Of a stretch of 64,000 nucleotides of DNA, positions 48,247 through 59,337 are shown piece after piece; position 1 is the first letter of the stretch; every line of letters starts with the position of its first letter. Under the pieces are notes generated by a model. The model saw only the letters and a program-made list of their open reading frames with translations. It was not told the origin of the DNA and ran no database searches. Location of the stretch: NCBI GenBank assembly GCA_030272585.1, contig BSYQ01000010.1, forward strand, positions 1,860,001 to 1,924,000. The letters run 5' to 3'. Made by a program: the position numbers and the translations under genes. The DNA is from Bryopsis sp. KO-2023 (lineage: Eukaryota > Chlorophyta > Ulvophyceae > Bryopsidales > Bryopsidaceae).

Positions 48247-49329
48247 TTATGCATGTGTGGATGCATCACAGGCTGTCGCCCCTTCCGAAAAATTCCAGAT
48301 CCAGATGTGCCCTTCACACGTGGTCAAAATCAATCTGTCAGCATCAAACCACACCCCCATCACTCTGGAGCCGACATCTATGTTTTGCAGGTAGCGCTCC
48401 TCGCTGATGTCCCAAACTTTCACCTGTCTGTCATAGGCCCCACTCACGACACGATTCCCATCCGTAGCAACACACCTGACACCCCCCGTGTGTCCCCACA
48501 AAACTTGCAAGCATTCGCCGTTCTGCATGTCCCAAATCCTGATGGTGGAATTCATCGCTCCGCTGACGATCGTCTCTCCATGCACATCCACACAATCCAC
48601 CCCACGTTCGTGGCCCCGCAGGATCTTCCGGCAGCTCCCAGACTCCACATCCCAGAGTCGCAGCGTGGAATCGATCGATCCGCTGATCAGCACTTTCCCT
48701 TGGCGCGCGGATGTCAGACATAGAACCCAATCACGATGCCCCTCCAGGGTCTTCACGCATTCCCAGGAGCCCTTCTTCCAGATTTTGACCAACGAATCCG
48801 CTCCACCGCTGGCCAATGTCTCCGGCAAATCGACAATCGCATTCACATCCCCAGAATGAGCCTTAAACTTGAACGCACCCACCTCAGATTCGATGTTCCA
48901 CCCGCAAATGTTGCCCACATCGTCCCCTCCGATCAGCACTTCCCCGCTGAAACAAAGCGAGTAAAGGTGCTGCCCAGCCATTTCAAAACCTGCAGCGAAG
49001 TCCTTTTTGTACACATCGCAAATGTACCATGAATTGCAGAACCCCATAGCCACCAAATCCCCCTTCCTGGCCACGCAACACATTCGCCCGATGTCCGGTG
49101 TGAGCTTCACGGGGTCCCGGGTTGCTGTAGTTTCTGGGTCGTCGCTGGAATGTGTGAAAGTCCGCCAGGCTCTTTCCAGGCGAGTTCTTTTCAAGCTTTT
49201 TGGATGGTGGGTTGCACTCCTCCAGTCTTTGGAAATTGTTGCACATCGGGCCACCATTCCGGGGGGTAAAAATGAAAGAATTGCAGATATCGTCTCGGCA
49301 GGCAAATACCATTCTTCCGTGCAAGCAAT
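48247..49329 (-). CDS. F-box/WD40-repeat protein
   Basis: One large exon of 360 codons; the acceptor at 49329 (TATAG) implies at least one short upstream exon that I could not place (a candidate open frame lies at 49768-49974). The N-terminus is an F-box (EEWYLPAETISAILSFLPP...ISKDWR). It is followed by about seven WD repeats: GHRDWVLCL, GSIDSTLRLWDVESGSC, GHERGVDCVDVHG, GAMNSTIRIWDMQNGEC, GHTGGVRCVATDG, GAYDRQVKVWDIS. This is the FBXW layout: F-box to SKP1, propeller to substrate in an SCF ubiquitin ligase. Repeat sequence is highest to FBXW7/CDC4-like propellers by eye, but the specific orthologue is not determined. Confidence 0.85.
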   Translation of the reverse strand: MACTEEWYLPAETISAILSFLPPGMVARCATISKDWRSATHHPKSLKRTRLERAWRTFTHSSDDPETTATRDPVKLTPDIGRMCCVARKGDLVAMGFCNSWYICDVYKKDFAAGFEMAGQHLYSLCFSGEVLIGGDDVGNICGWNIESEVGAFKFKAHSGDVNAIVDLPETLASGGADSLVKIWKKGSWECVKTLEGHRDWVLCLTSARQGKVLISGSIDSTLRLWDVESGSCRKILRGHERGVDCVDVHGETIVSGAMNSTIRIWDMQNGECLQVLWGHTGGVRCVATDGNRVVSGAYDRQVKVWDISEERYLQNIDVGSRVMGVWFDADRLILTTCEGHIWIWNFSEGATACDASTHA

Positions 49330-50377
49330 CTATAAGCACATTTGCTCTATTTGTTTATCTATTTAATCTGTTTATCCCGGTGCTGAATTATGATTCATCC
49401 CAAAAAAAAGCGTTGCTGAAAAAAAAGGACTGATAAGAACACCTCCAATTCCAAGAGGGCTTTTTTTGCCACCAGTCCTCTGAATCATCAAAAACGAAAG
49501 TAATATATTGACCAAAGACATTCCAGCACACACGCATGGAGGTGCAACGATCTGTAACTGCTGAGGCAAAAACCAGTCTGAGTTAAGGAAGTGGCTGAGT
49601 ACTTTCTGGATATTTTTTGAGGAGATTTTTTTTTTTTCTCTTGGGGGGGGGGGGGGGGGGCAAACCTGATTTACGACCATTCGAACAGAGATACCCAAAA
49701 AATGCACGGAAGACTGCTGTGGTGGAGTTTTTTTTTTGCACAAGCAGTCGTTCTCAACGCGATGCTGTTAGGAAATATGCAGTTTTGTTTTCCGTCCACG
49801 CTGGGATCGTCTTTTCACAGATTCCGATCGGAAGCGCGTGCATTCCATCACAAATCCCGATAATGCAAAATTTGCATGTGGGGGGAGAGCTGGAACGAGA
49901 GCGCGCTCGTAGCCTTCGGTGTGTGTTTTGTGTTGATTATGGTGTGGAGGAGGGGCGGCAAGACTGCTTTTCATAAAATGAGGAGAAAAAAAAAATGAGC
50001 AGAGTGGCTACTCAGGCAACATGTAATCATTGATTGATTGATTGATAAAATGAACTTTTTCTTTTTCTTCTGTTTATCCTTTATCGACCATGATCAGAGA
50101 GGCCACGATATCTTGGTCTTGTTTTGGGTTGCCTTATATTTTCATCATCCTTTCCTACACCTAAGCTTTTTGCCCAGCACTGATCCGATTGATCCGAACG
50201 ATTGATTGGAAAGATGGATCGGATGATCCATCCGGGATCTATTGTTACATGCAACATAATTTTTTTTTCCTGACACAGGCAACCCTTTACTGAGCCCCCT
50301 GCCCCACCCCCCAGAAAAGAAAAAAAATTGTCAAAAGGAAAAAAAAAAGAAGTCAGGGCAATATAACCAGCCCCATC
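49330..50377. other. Intergenic / 5' part of the F-box gene
   Basis: Contains the unresolved 5' exon(s) of the F-box gene and the 3' flank of the transferase gene. A GATT tandem run lies at about 50030-50043 and G runs at about 49644-49660. Nothing else recognised. Confidence 0.4.
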
Positions 50378-50770
50378 TCATTTGCTCATCCGCTCCTTAA
50401 ACAAAGCTTTCTGGCCATCTGGATCGTTCCGGAGAGGCTGCAAAAAAGAAAAACAAAACAATGTCAAAGCAAAGAATTCCAATCCCCTGGTCAGAGTTTG
50501 CTTATTCTCCCAAAACGCATATACCAATGAATTGTTTAATTCACATTAGGCAACCTTGCCCAACGAAGGCCGTCCACAACGAGGTGATTAGCCCATGCAT
50601 ATACCTATATATCTATGTATATGTTTCTACTTAGTTTATTGGGGTAGAGAGCTAGATATGGACATTGTGATGATACGGTGGTTTCTTTCTAAGTCAGCCT
50701 TCTACACATTTCCGTGAACGGGCTGCACTCAGCTGTTTGACCTCGTATAGAATAATTTCAATTCAATTCA

Positions 50771-50801
<31 letters not shown>

Positions 50802-52440
50802 CTGGAAAGGATCGATATTTGGCTGCATACCTTGTACGCCCATGGCTCGGGGACATCCATCGCCCGCAAAACGGCGTCTCGAGAATGAATTCTCTCCAAC
50901 CAACCCTGTTCAACCGGAAGGAAAACATTTATTGATTGTTCGTTTTACCCCCACCCCCTCGTGTAACAAACACCCAAGCACACAGGACAGCCCCAATTTA
51001 TCAACAGCAGACAGGGACAAAAGGGGGGGGGGGCGTATGAAACAAGCTTACCTTCAGGTTGGGAAATTCCTTGATATCAATATCCAGGAAGAAGTGCCAC
51101 GCGACCCAGCAGTAGTTTGCAATATCAGCCAAGGTGTATTTTCCGGCTGCCAGCCAATCTTTTCCCTCCAGCTGCTTTTCCATCACACCGTACAGCCTTT
51201 TGGTTTCGTTCAGATACCTGCAAAACGATAACCCTGCCCCAGTGAGTCAATAAATTGAATGCGAAACAGTGGTGTGGATGAAATCTCCATAAAAAGATGG
51301 GAGCAAAAAAAGCCGCATACCTTTGTTGGCCATACTCGATTTTCTCAGGCGCAAAATGACTGAAATGGTTGGCTTGACCTTGCATCGGCCCCACTCCCCC
51401 CTGAAATCAACATCAACCATTGCCTGTCAAATTCATGCTTTCCGGAAACCCACTGCAATTATCCACCAAACTCCGGGACTATGGTCAACACCCAACACAG
51501 CACCACCAGCAACTACATGCACATCGCCAATACTGCCACACCCTTATGAATGAACGAGATTTTTTACCCTTAAGATTCGATAGTTCCAGTGGAATGGTGG
51601 AGGGAAAACACAGAAAAACGTGTTGGGGGGGAAAGCGGGTTAGGGAAATGAGTTTTTCGTTGTGTTGCGGATTTCTCACCATCTGAAACATCAGCCATTC
51701 GATCACTTCGTATCTTTGAGCCAAGTCTTTTGGAAGAAGCACCCCTTCGGCATCGAAACGATCGCACAAATACATCATGATTGCTCCACTCTCGAAGATA
51801 GCCAAGTCCCCTTTCTCATGATCCACTGTAGGCCCAAACAGTCAGACATCGAATCAAAAACAAGAAAAGATTTGACCAATTTTAATGCGAGGTGTTTCAC
51901 ACAGTTGCTTCTTTACAAGCAGATCGTGGAGACATTTTATCCTTGCACCTGACTGACATCCAGTCCACCATAAGTATAAAAATGTGCCCATCAGCACCAT
52001 GATTAGTCATTCCTACTAAGGGAATGATCGAAGTCGAACGCCGAGGACAATCAATCAAGAATATCCATCCAATAATCTTGATCATATGCGTTGGAGATGG
52101 TTGATTCTATCGTCGCCTCACCCATGGCTGGGATTCTCCCATTCGGGTTGATCTTCAAGAAAGACTCTTCTTTCTGTTCGTTCTTGGAGATCGCTATAGC
52201 ATGGACGTTGTACGGGATGCTCAGCTCCTCCAGCACGACGGTGGGCTTCCAGCCGTTCGGCGTCCCCGCAGTGTAAAGCGTCACTGGTTTGCTTTCGGCA
52301 GCGGCGCTCATCTTGGATGATCTGGAACGAGGAGGAGATGTCCTTGCAGAAGCCAGGTGTCGGAACAGAGTCGCGTGTGCGATTTCGCTGGGTCGACAAC
52401 GGGATTGCGCGCTGTGTACGGTTCTGAGGAACGATGTCAT
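50378..52440 (-). CDS. Glutathione transferase, Ure2/YfcG (nu-class) type
   Basis: Six exons: 52122-52440, 51680-51825, 51321-51400, 51052-51217, 50831-50905, 50378-50437. Phases close to 281 aa. The thioredoxin-fold half starts near residue 50 with [18 protein letters not shown], then INPNGRIPA and [13 protein letters not shown]. The helical half carries [30 protein letters not shown] and [11 protein letters not shown]. These match YfcG/Ure2-type enzymes, known as disulfide-bond oxidoreductases and peroxidases using glutathione. The first about 43 residues are basic and Ser/Arg-rich ([16 protein letters not shown]...), a possible mitochondrial or plastid presequence; an internal Met follows it. 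Introns 1 and 5 carry dispersed repeats. Confidence 0.92.
50641..50765 (+). repeat. Dispersed repeat in a transferase intron
   Basis: Second copy of the 9293-9425 repeat, same orientation, also in an intron of a minus-strand gene (between exons 50378-50437 and 50831-50905). It ends next to a (TA)n microsatellite at about 50771-50790. Confidence 0.85.
51905..51990 (-). repeat. Dispersed repeat, copy 2, in transferase intron 1
   Basis: Reverse-complement match of 17264-17345. Shared core on the minus strand: GTGCAAGGATAAAA preceded by a segment ending GACTGGATGT. Confidence 0.85.
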
Positions 52441-53323
52441 GTTCTGGTTGGGAGGGGGAGAGGGGGGGGCTTATGAAGTCCTACCTCTGGTGATTGCCTC
52501 TGCAGAGGGTTGTGGTCTGTTGGTTTGGGAAACGTCACCAGTTGTGGCATGATTCGTTGATTTGACGAAGGTTTGTCTTGGGTATCAGAAAAGAACCCAA
52601 ACCCACGAAATCAATCGTGGAATCTTGTATCTTCTTACAAACAAACAAACAAAGCTTACACACACAGAAGCTCCCCTTGTACCTTTTTGCACTTTAGTAG
52701 GTCCCTGTTTCAAGTCTCAATCAACGAGCGGTTCATCCACACCAGGGTGGAGTGACCCAACGAATCCAAAAATAGATCCAATAGTTACAAAACAGCAAAA
52801 GGAGGCCACCACCCCCTTTGGCAAGCACCAATACCAACACCAATAGAAATCGACCATGACGTCAGACTACATGCATGTTTGCTTTCTAAAAAGAGATCAG
52901 GAGGAAGTCAGACTACATGCATGTTTGCTTTCTAAAAAAAGATCATGGGGAAGACAGGGATCCTGCCTACCATGACCTTTTCTCCACCAATCCATCAATG
53001 ATCACATCACCTTTGGGGGCCACTCTTTCTCCAATAAAGCATGTTAGCGTTGCAACCGTCCTAGAACGAAAGAGAAGGAGGCAAACGGATAACGTTATGG
53101 ATAAGATCATGGACACGGAATGACTAGATGTGAATTGAAGTGAGAAGAGAATAGTGAAGTGGGACCTCTTTAAAGTTTGTGTGTAGGGTGCTGTGGGTCG
53201 AGAAATAAAAGAGGACAGGCCTTGTAAGAAAGTGTCCTATTTTGCACTAGCAATAACCTTGCCTCGGTCGAATACAACATTAGGGAAGAGTTGGTTCGAC
53301 GTCTTTTCCGACGAATCCCCAAC
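52441..53323. other. Intergenic with repeat fragments
   Basis: Holds the promoter of the transferase gene, a fragment of the 4405-4625 repeat (about 52711-52737), a perfect TGACGTCA at 52857-52864 and a 46-bp tandem duplication. No gene recognised. Confidence 0.6.
52861..52952. repeat. 46-bp tandem duplication
   Basis: Units 52861-52906 and 52907-52952 start GTCAGACTACATGCATG and differ at only a few positions near their ends. Confidence 0.95.
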
Positions 53324-53896
53324 TCACTTTTGATCACTTTTGTTTTGGGCCGCCATCCAGTCCCCTTGTTTCATTCCGTAATGTTCGACATCCAACAGCT
53401 TTCCCCATTTCGCCACAGCTTTGGGCGTGCTCCCTTCATGCACCATTCCGATCTTTCGTAGAACTCGCCCAGAGGCGGGATTTCTGTGGAAGTGCGCCGC
53501 ACATATCCTCTTCATGTTCAAAACAGAGAAACCGTAACATAGCACAGCCCGAGCCGCCTCCGTGCAGTACCCTCTTCTCCAAAATGGTTTTCCCACCCAA
53601 TAGCCCAATTCGGCCTCCAGGGAAGACTGTGCAATTGACAATCTGATGCATCCAATCAATTCTCGAGACGGTTTAAGAGTTATTGCGAAAACTGCTTGCT
53701 CCCCAGCGTCGAATGCTCGCTGATGGGTCGAAATCCAGGCCTCGGCCATGCCGTCCTCGTACGGATGCGGTATGAGCGAAGTTCCTTCCGCGACGGATTT
53801 ATCCCCGGCCAGCCTCTGGACGTCATGAGCGTCAGACAATCCCAGTGGCCGTAGCAGAAGCCTGTCTGTGGTGAGAATTCGTCGGCTGAAGTCCAT
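53324..53896 (-). CDS. GNAT acetyltransferase, RimJ/RimL type
   Basis: Complete single frame of 190 aa, the usual size for the family. It begins ILTTDRLLLRPLGLSDA, the classic RimJ/RimL N-terminus. It continues with FAITLKPSRELIGCIRL, ELGYWVGKPFWRRGYCTEA (the acetyl-CoA pyrophosphate loop region), MKRICAAHF.RNPASGRVLRKIGM and ends AKWGKLLDVEHYGM. Known role: transfer of acetyl from acetyl-CoA to N-termini or small molecules; the substrate is unknown. It lacks introns and any targeting signal. Both this and the bacterial-type sequence hint at a prokaryotic origin, but such genes are also common in fungi and algae. Confidence 0.9.
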   Translation of the reverse strand: MDFSRRILTTDRLLLRPLGLSDAHDVQRLAGDKSVAEGTSLIPHPYEDGMAEAWISTHQRAFDAGEQAVFAITLKPSRELIGCIRLSIAQSSLEAELGYWVGKPFWRRGYCTEAARAVLCYGFSVLNMKRICAAHFHRNPASGRVLRKIGMVHEGSTPKAVAKWGKLLDVEHYGMKQGDWMAAQNKSDQK

Positions 53897-55723
53897 GTTT
53901 TTTAGTTTTAGGTGGACATGGTCGTTTTGCAGGTTTGCACATCCCTAAACCCCCAATTCCTCGATCCAGGGCATGACAGATGATTTCAGTCTGTCATGCG
54001 CACATGTCAGCCCACGTCGATCGTGGAGTAGATAGCAACGGGGGATGTGCTTGCAGGTTTTGTGAGTGGGGCAGTGCTTGATGGTGTTTTCTTGTCGGAT
54101 TCCGAGTGGTTTCCTGGGATCGCGCCTTCAACGAGATTGATGTAAAACAGTAAGGAGTTCATAAAAGGAACATGTGTCTGTGGATCTAGTTTTTTCTTTT
54201 TTTTTTGAGAAGGTGATTGTTGGTATTAGGTTGCAACAGGAGCAGAGATTGGACAAGGAACGAACACCTGATATCTCGGCCCAATTAACCAATCAATCAA
54301 TCAGTGATTGCACATCTCGGCCCAAACCCAACTGTCAACCGACTCTATGTCATACTCAGAATTCGGGTCGACAACACATAGACATGACTACTTCTCTGTG
54401 GGATCAGGCTGCATGAAATTCAGAAACACAGGGAAGATGTATATTCAATGGAGGGTTTTACAAAAACCACAAAATTGAAATGATTTGCCCTCTGGTTCAA
54501 TCTGAAGTTGAATTTGATTGAGTACTCGGAATGCAAAAAAACTGGAAAAGGTAAAGAGTGAGGATGATTCAGAATGGAATGCAGATCAACTTTTTTCATT
54601 TTTCCTTGGCTTGTCCCTTATATTTCCCAATTTTTTTCATTTTTCATTGGCTTGCCCCTTATAGTTTCCGAAATGGAAGCGACGCACCCAGGATCTTACC
54701 AAATTTCTGAATTCGATTTCTGAAATGCAGCATAGGAATAAGGACGCAATGCAAAGACGCTACAGGAGAGAGAGTTGTTAAGAAACCTTTTCACTTCTGT
54801 TTTTTCTTTCAAATATTTCAAGCTAAGATTCCACACGATGGTTACCCCTCACTGAAACACAAGCCCTTCCCTTCTGACGAAAGCACCTTGTTTTTTTCCA
54901 TTTCCTTTTCCCACCCCACCACTCGGCGCCATAACACCACCACTTAATAATAAACCCCAATCCGCTTAAAAAGCTTCGAAAGCAAAACAGAACAAATCGT
55001 CCTGTGCCTGGAAGGGCGAAAATACATAACCTAGATTTTCAACGAACGCTAACGGCCAACACTTCCTCTCTTAAAGAACCTTGCAAAAATACTCCTCTTA
55101 AAAACGTGTCACATTTTTTTTACCCCCATTCTATCCCCTTTAAAATCGAAAAGGAGAATGAAGTAGACTTAATCCCCCTTTTCCATACCTTCCCTCCTAA
55201 TTTTTAGTTTTTTTTTTTTCTTTTTCTTTTTTTTTTTTTGATAAACAAATACCCACGCCAGAATTTGTTCCTCATTTTGAAAACAAATTCAAATTAGAAA
55301 ACAAAAAAACAAAAAAAACATGGAGCACGAAAACTATTTTTTTTTTTCTGTGTTGCAATGGCTCCTTCGCTATGGCTTGTTTTTTTTTCTTGTTTTTCTT
55401 TGTTTTGGCTTTTATTTTTTATGAACTCTTGAATAACAAGAGGATTCCCCCCCACTTTTTTTTCCCTGATCCCCTAAATTCCTAAATGTGTGCAGAAGGG
55501 ATCAAGGAGAGAAAAAAAAAATGACATCGTGGCTTGAAAAAGGATCAAAAAAAAAAACAAATTGAGAAAGAAAGGCCCCTTCCAAACACCCAAAAAAACA
55601 AAAAAAAAGAAATACCACATCATATGGTGAACAAACAAATTAATTTTCTTTTTCTTTTTTTCTCCTCCCACTTCCTTTTCCCTTTTTTTATTTCTTTTTT
55701 TCCCTCAACAAATTCACGATATT

Positions 55724-55760
<37 letters not shown>

Positions 55761-58700
55761 CGGGAAGAGGGTGGGGTGGTGACTGGGACGATGTGATCAC
55801 TAAATAAAACATTAGGATGTATATGCGTCTAGTTCCCTTCCCAGTTGTTTTTTTTTTTACAATTTTTTTTTTCTTTTTTTTTTTTTTGCTGGCCACATTT
55901 ACTATCCAAAATGAGCCTTATCCCACAACATCACGACCACTCAAATTTTCCCCACTTTTTCCTAGCCCCCCTTTTTTTTCCCCTTGCAAAACGAAACACC
56001 CATTTCCATCAAAAAGTCACAGTTCTTTCCCTCCCTCCCTCCCCCCCCCCCTAAAATGAAAGTTTATCACAGGCTTCCCTCTTTTTTGGAACAAAAAAAA
56101 AAACACTTGCAAAATATGATCGAGAAAGAAGGGAAAAAAAAAACAAAAAAACTAGTGCTGTGGTAACATTCGAAGGCTTTTGTTTTTTCTTCCCCACAGA
56201 GCAAAATCAGAAACAGAAAAAAACAAACATGTTTCACAAACTTCTCAACACCATGGATGCAAAATCTTTTTCCCCTCATCCCCTGTTTTTTCCTCAATTT
56301 AAGAAGGAAAAAAAAGGCCCAAAAACTATATTTAAGAAAATCTAATTCAAAAAAAAACTAGACAAAGAGGAATTTTACGTGCATTTAAACACACATGCGC
56401 GAGTGCGTATGTGCGTGTGCGTGCCCTAGAAATACACAGTGCTAAAAATAACAGAAATTTAGGGATCCCTTTCTAGATCAATTTCAACCCCTTAGTCACT
56501 TGAACACACTCCACCGGCTATGACACTGATTTAAGAAAAAAATAGTTAAAAAAAAAAAAATCTGTATATACATATATATGTTCTTTTTTTTTTCACGCTC
56601 GTCTTTTTTTTTTTGGTTACAGGAGGTACAAACAAAAAAGCTTGGAAGAATTTCCCTTTTTTTTTTTTCTTTTTTCCCCTCCTCCCCCAAACCCCGTTAT
56701 AGACCTAATGTTCTGTTGCAATTTTTTCTTCTTCGAGACTCTGCATAGAATTCAGACACCCCCTCCCTCCCGCGATTTAATACATACATAAATATATATG
56801 TATATATAGATAGAAATATACATAGACATACACAACTGTGTGTATGTTTGGATCCCCCCTCCCCCCTTCACGAAAATTACCAAGTATGGTCCCTTGTCTT
56901 TTTTCCTTTTCCCTTTGTGTTTTTTTGTTTAATTATCAAACACACAAAAAGAAAAGAAACTGCTCCAGCGATGCTATACATAGACAAAAATTCAGTGCCA
57001 GTTTCCCCCCCCCCCCTCCCCCTCTTTCATTTCCTTTTGTTGAAAACCATTGAAATGAACCTCCAGAAAACAAATACCCCACCCCCACCCCAGCATCCTC
57101 ACATTTTCCCTTCACCAATCAAAATCTAGTATCCAAAAAATCGAGGGAACATTTTTTTCCCCCACCGATTCAGACCTCCCATATTTTTCATCCTCCCCCC
57201 CCCACACACACAAAAAAAAAGAAGAAATCCAGGGGTTTTCTACCCCCCCTTTTTTTTTCAGTGGAAAATCTGAACCCCCAAAAAGTAACCAAAGCAAAAT
57301 GACAAGACACCCATTTACTGCGAGGAAAAAGCCTATCGAACGTCTTTTCACCTTTTTTTTTTTCTTCTTCTTTTTTTTTGCTGTCACATTTTCTTGTTTT
57401 CACTGGGCCAGTATTTTTTTTTTCCAGAAACCCCCTTTTGATAAACATATATGTATATTTTCCCCCCCATCAACTTCTCCCTTTTCTTTTTTCGTGATGG
57501 TAATTTCTTTCTGAAATTATTTTTCCCCTTCTCCAATAATTTCTTTACAGAATCTTTCGAGAAAACAGGAAAACAAGAGGGAAAAAAGGCACGAATGAAA
57601 ATACCCCCCCCCCCTCCCCTGGAAAAATAAAAACAAAAAAACATCACTCTGGAAGAGCAGTTTTCCACTGGAACCATCAAAATTGAAACCATTCATCCCA
57701 ATCAAAAACAAAGAAAAAAAGAGGGAAAAAACGGAGACTGAAATCAGTGAATAGAAAAGAAAACAAGCAAAAAGAAAACTTTTAAAAAAGGTGTGTACTA
57801 TACGTAGGCACGAACAAAATATAACAAATTGTAAATATGTACAATTTCTTTCTTTTTTTTTCCTCCCTTTCAGCGGGTTTCTCAAAGAAAATCAAAACCA
57901 TAAACCATAATAAAACGACACTCGGAAGGCTAAAAACCCGTTTTCTAGCCGCCGCTTACCCCCTTTTCCCTCTCCCACCTAAAAATAGAAAAGACAAAAA
58001 AAAAAACCTCGGTCCCCTATTGCAACCCCCAAATATACATAGCCAATCAAGTATCAAATTTTGTTTCGTTTTTTTCTTTTCTTTTTTTTCTTTTCTTTCA
58101 TGCAAATTGTGCATTTGCTAGTGCCGCCGTCAAAATCCACAACTTTTTTTCCTTTCGATTTTTCGAAATTTTTTTCCCCCGCTCTCTTCAAATATAATAT
58201 AAAATAAAAGAAAGGAAAAAATATTTGAAGTAGAAAAAACATAGAAGCGAAAGATTTATCGACCCTTAAAAAACAGGGAGGAGAACGGCAAAAGAAATAT
58301 GCAGGTTTTGAAACCATTTCTTTTTCCCCCCTGTCTTTCTTTACCCCCTCTCCATGAATAAAAAAAATCCATCTATCCTTGCATGTACATGGGATTTTCT
58401 TTAATATATATATGTATATATATTTTTTAAATATAATATTTTCCCTCAAAAAATCCGCAACCCCCGTTGTCACCTTTACTTCTTTTACCCTTCAAAAACA
58501 ATACAAGGCTTTCTTTTTTTTATAAGAAAAAAAGAAGGAAAGTAAGTGGATATAGCACACAAAAGAACACAAAAGCCAAAAGGGATGATAAAAAGAGAAA
58601 AAAAAATGGATATTAAAAACCCCCCTTCATGTTTTTACGACCAAAACATGCGACGGAATTTCCCCAAACTCCAGCAACACAATTCGTCCGAAAAAGAAAA

Positions 58701-59337
58701 CCCAACGCTTTAAGAAACCGAAAAGACAACGAATTTGATTTACCCCCCCTTTTTCCACCCCCACCCCCCTCTCACATCTCTTGCAGTACTGTAAGCACCC
58801 CCCCCCCCCTCCCCCTTTTTTCCTTTTTTATCAATATTCCCTGATATCTCCTTTCCCTTTTCTTTTTTTTTTCAAAGGGGGGGGGGGGGGGATCACCAGA
58901 TCCACCATAATAAATACAGCACCACTGCTTTCCCTACTGGATTAACGATCAGCCCCTTTCCCTCAAATTTTTTGACCCTCCTCCCCTCTTTCTCTCTCTA
59001 TATATGTATGTATCCCCACCCCACCCCTCAAACCCACAGTTCTTCTTTACTTTTTCGTCCTCTCCCTTCGGCCAAACAAATAACCCTTTCAAGTCCAGCC
59101 CCCCCCAAAACCCTCCGAATCCAACGTAACTGGGGTTTCACAATTTCAAACACCTCAATTTTTATTTTCAAACATAAAAACTTGTTTCTTTTACTAACCA
59201 TTTTCCCCCCCCCCCCCGAAAAAAAAACCCTCTCCTATGACACCCCCCCCCCCTCCCCCTTTCTCTACACACACACACACACACACAACCTTACATTTCC
59301 TCTTTGCCGGTTTTTTTTTTCTCTTTCTTTTCGATTT
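53897..59337. other. Long intergenic low-complexity region
   Basis: No gene recognised. Features: a repeat fragment at about 54310-54378 matching 4555-4625; a roughly 38-bp tandem pair at about 54590-54668 (TTTTTTCATTTTTC...GGCTTG); a pure T run of over 30 bases at about 55728-55760; many C runs (56041-56051, 57006-57018, 58797-58810, 59206-59217) and (CA)n at about 59267-59287. C and T excess on + corresponds to G/A on the strand of the kinase gene that ends at 59338. Confidence 0.6.
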
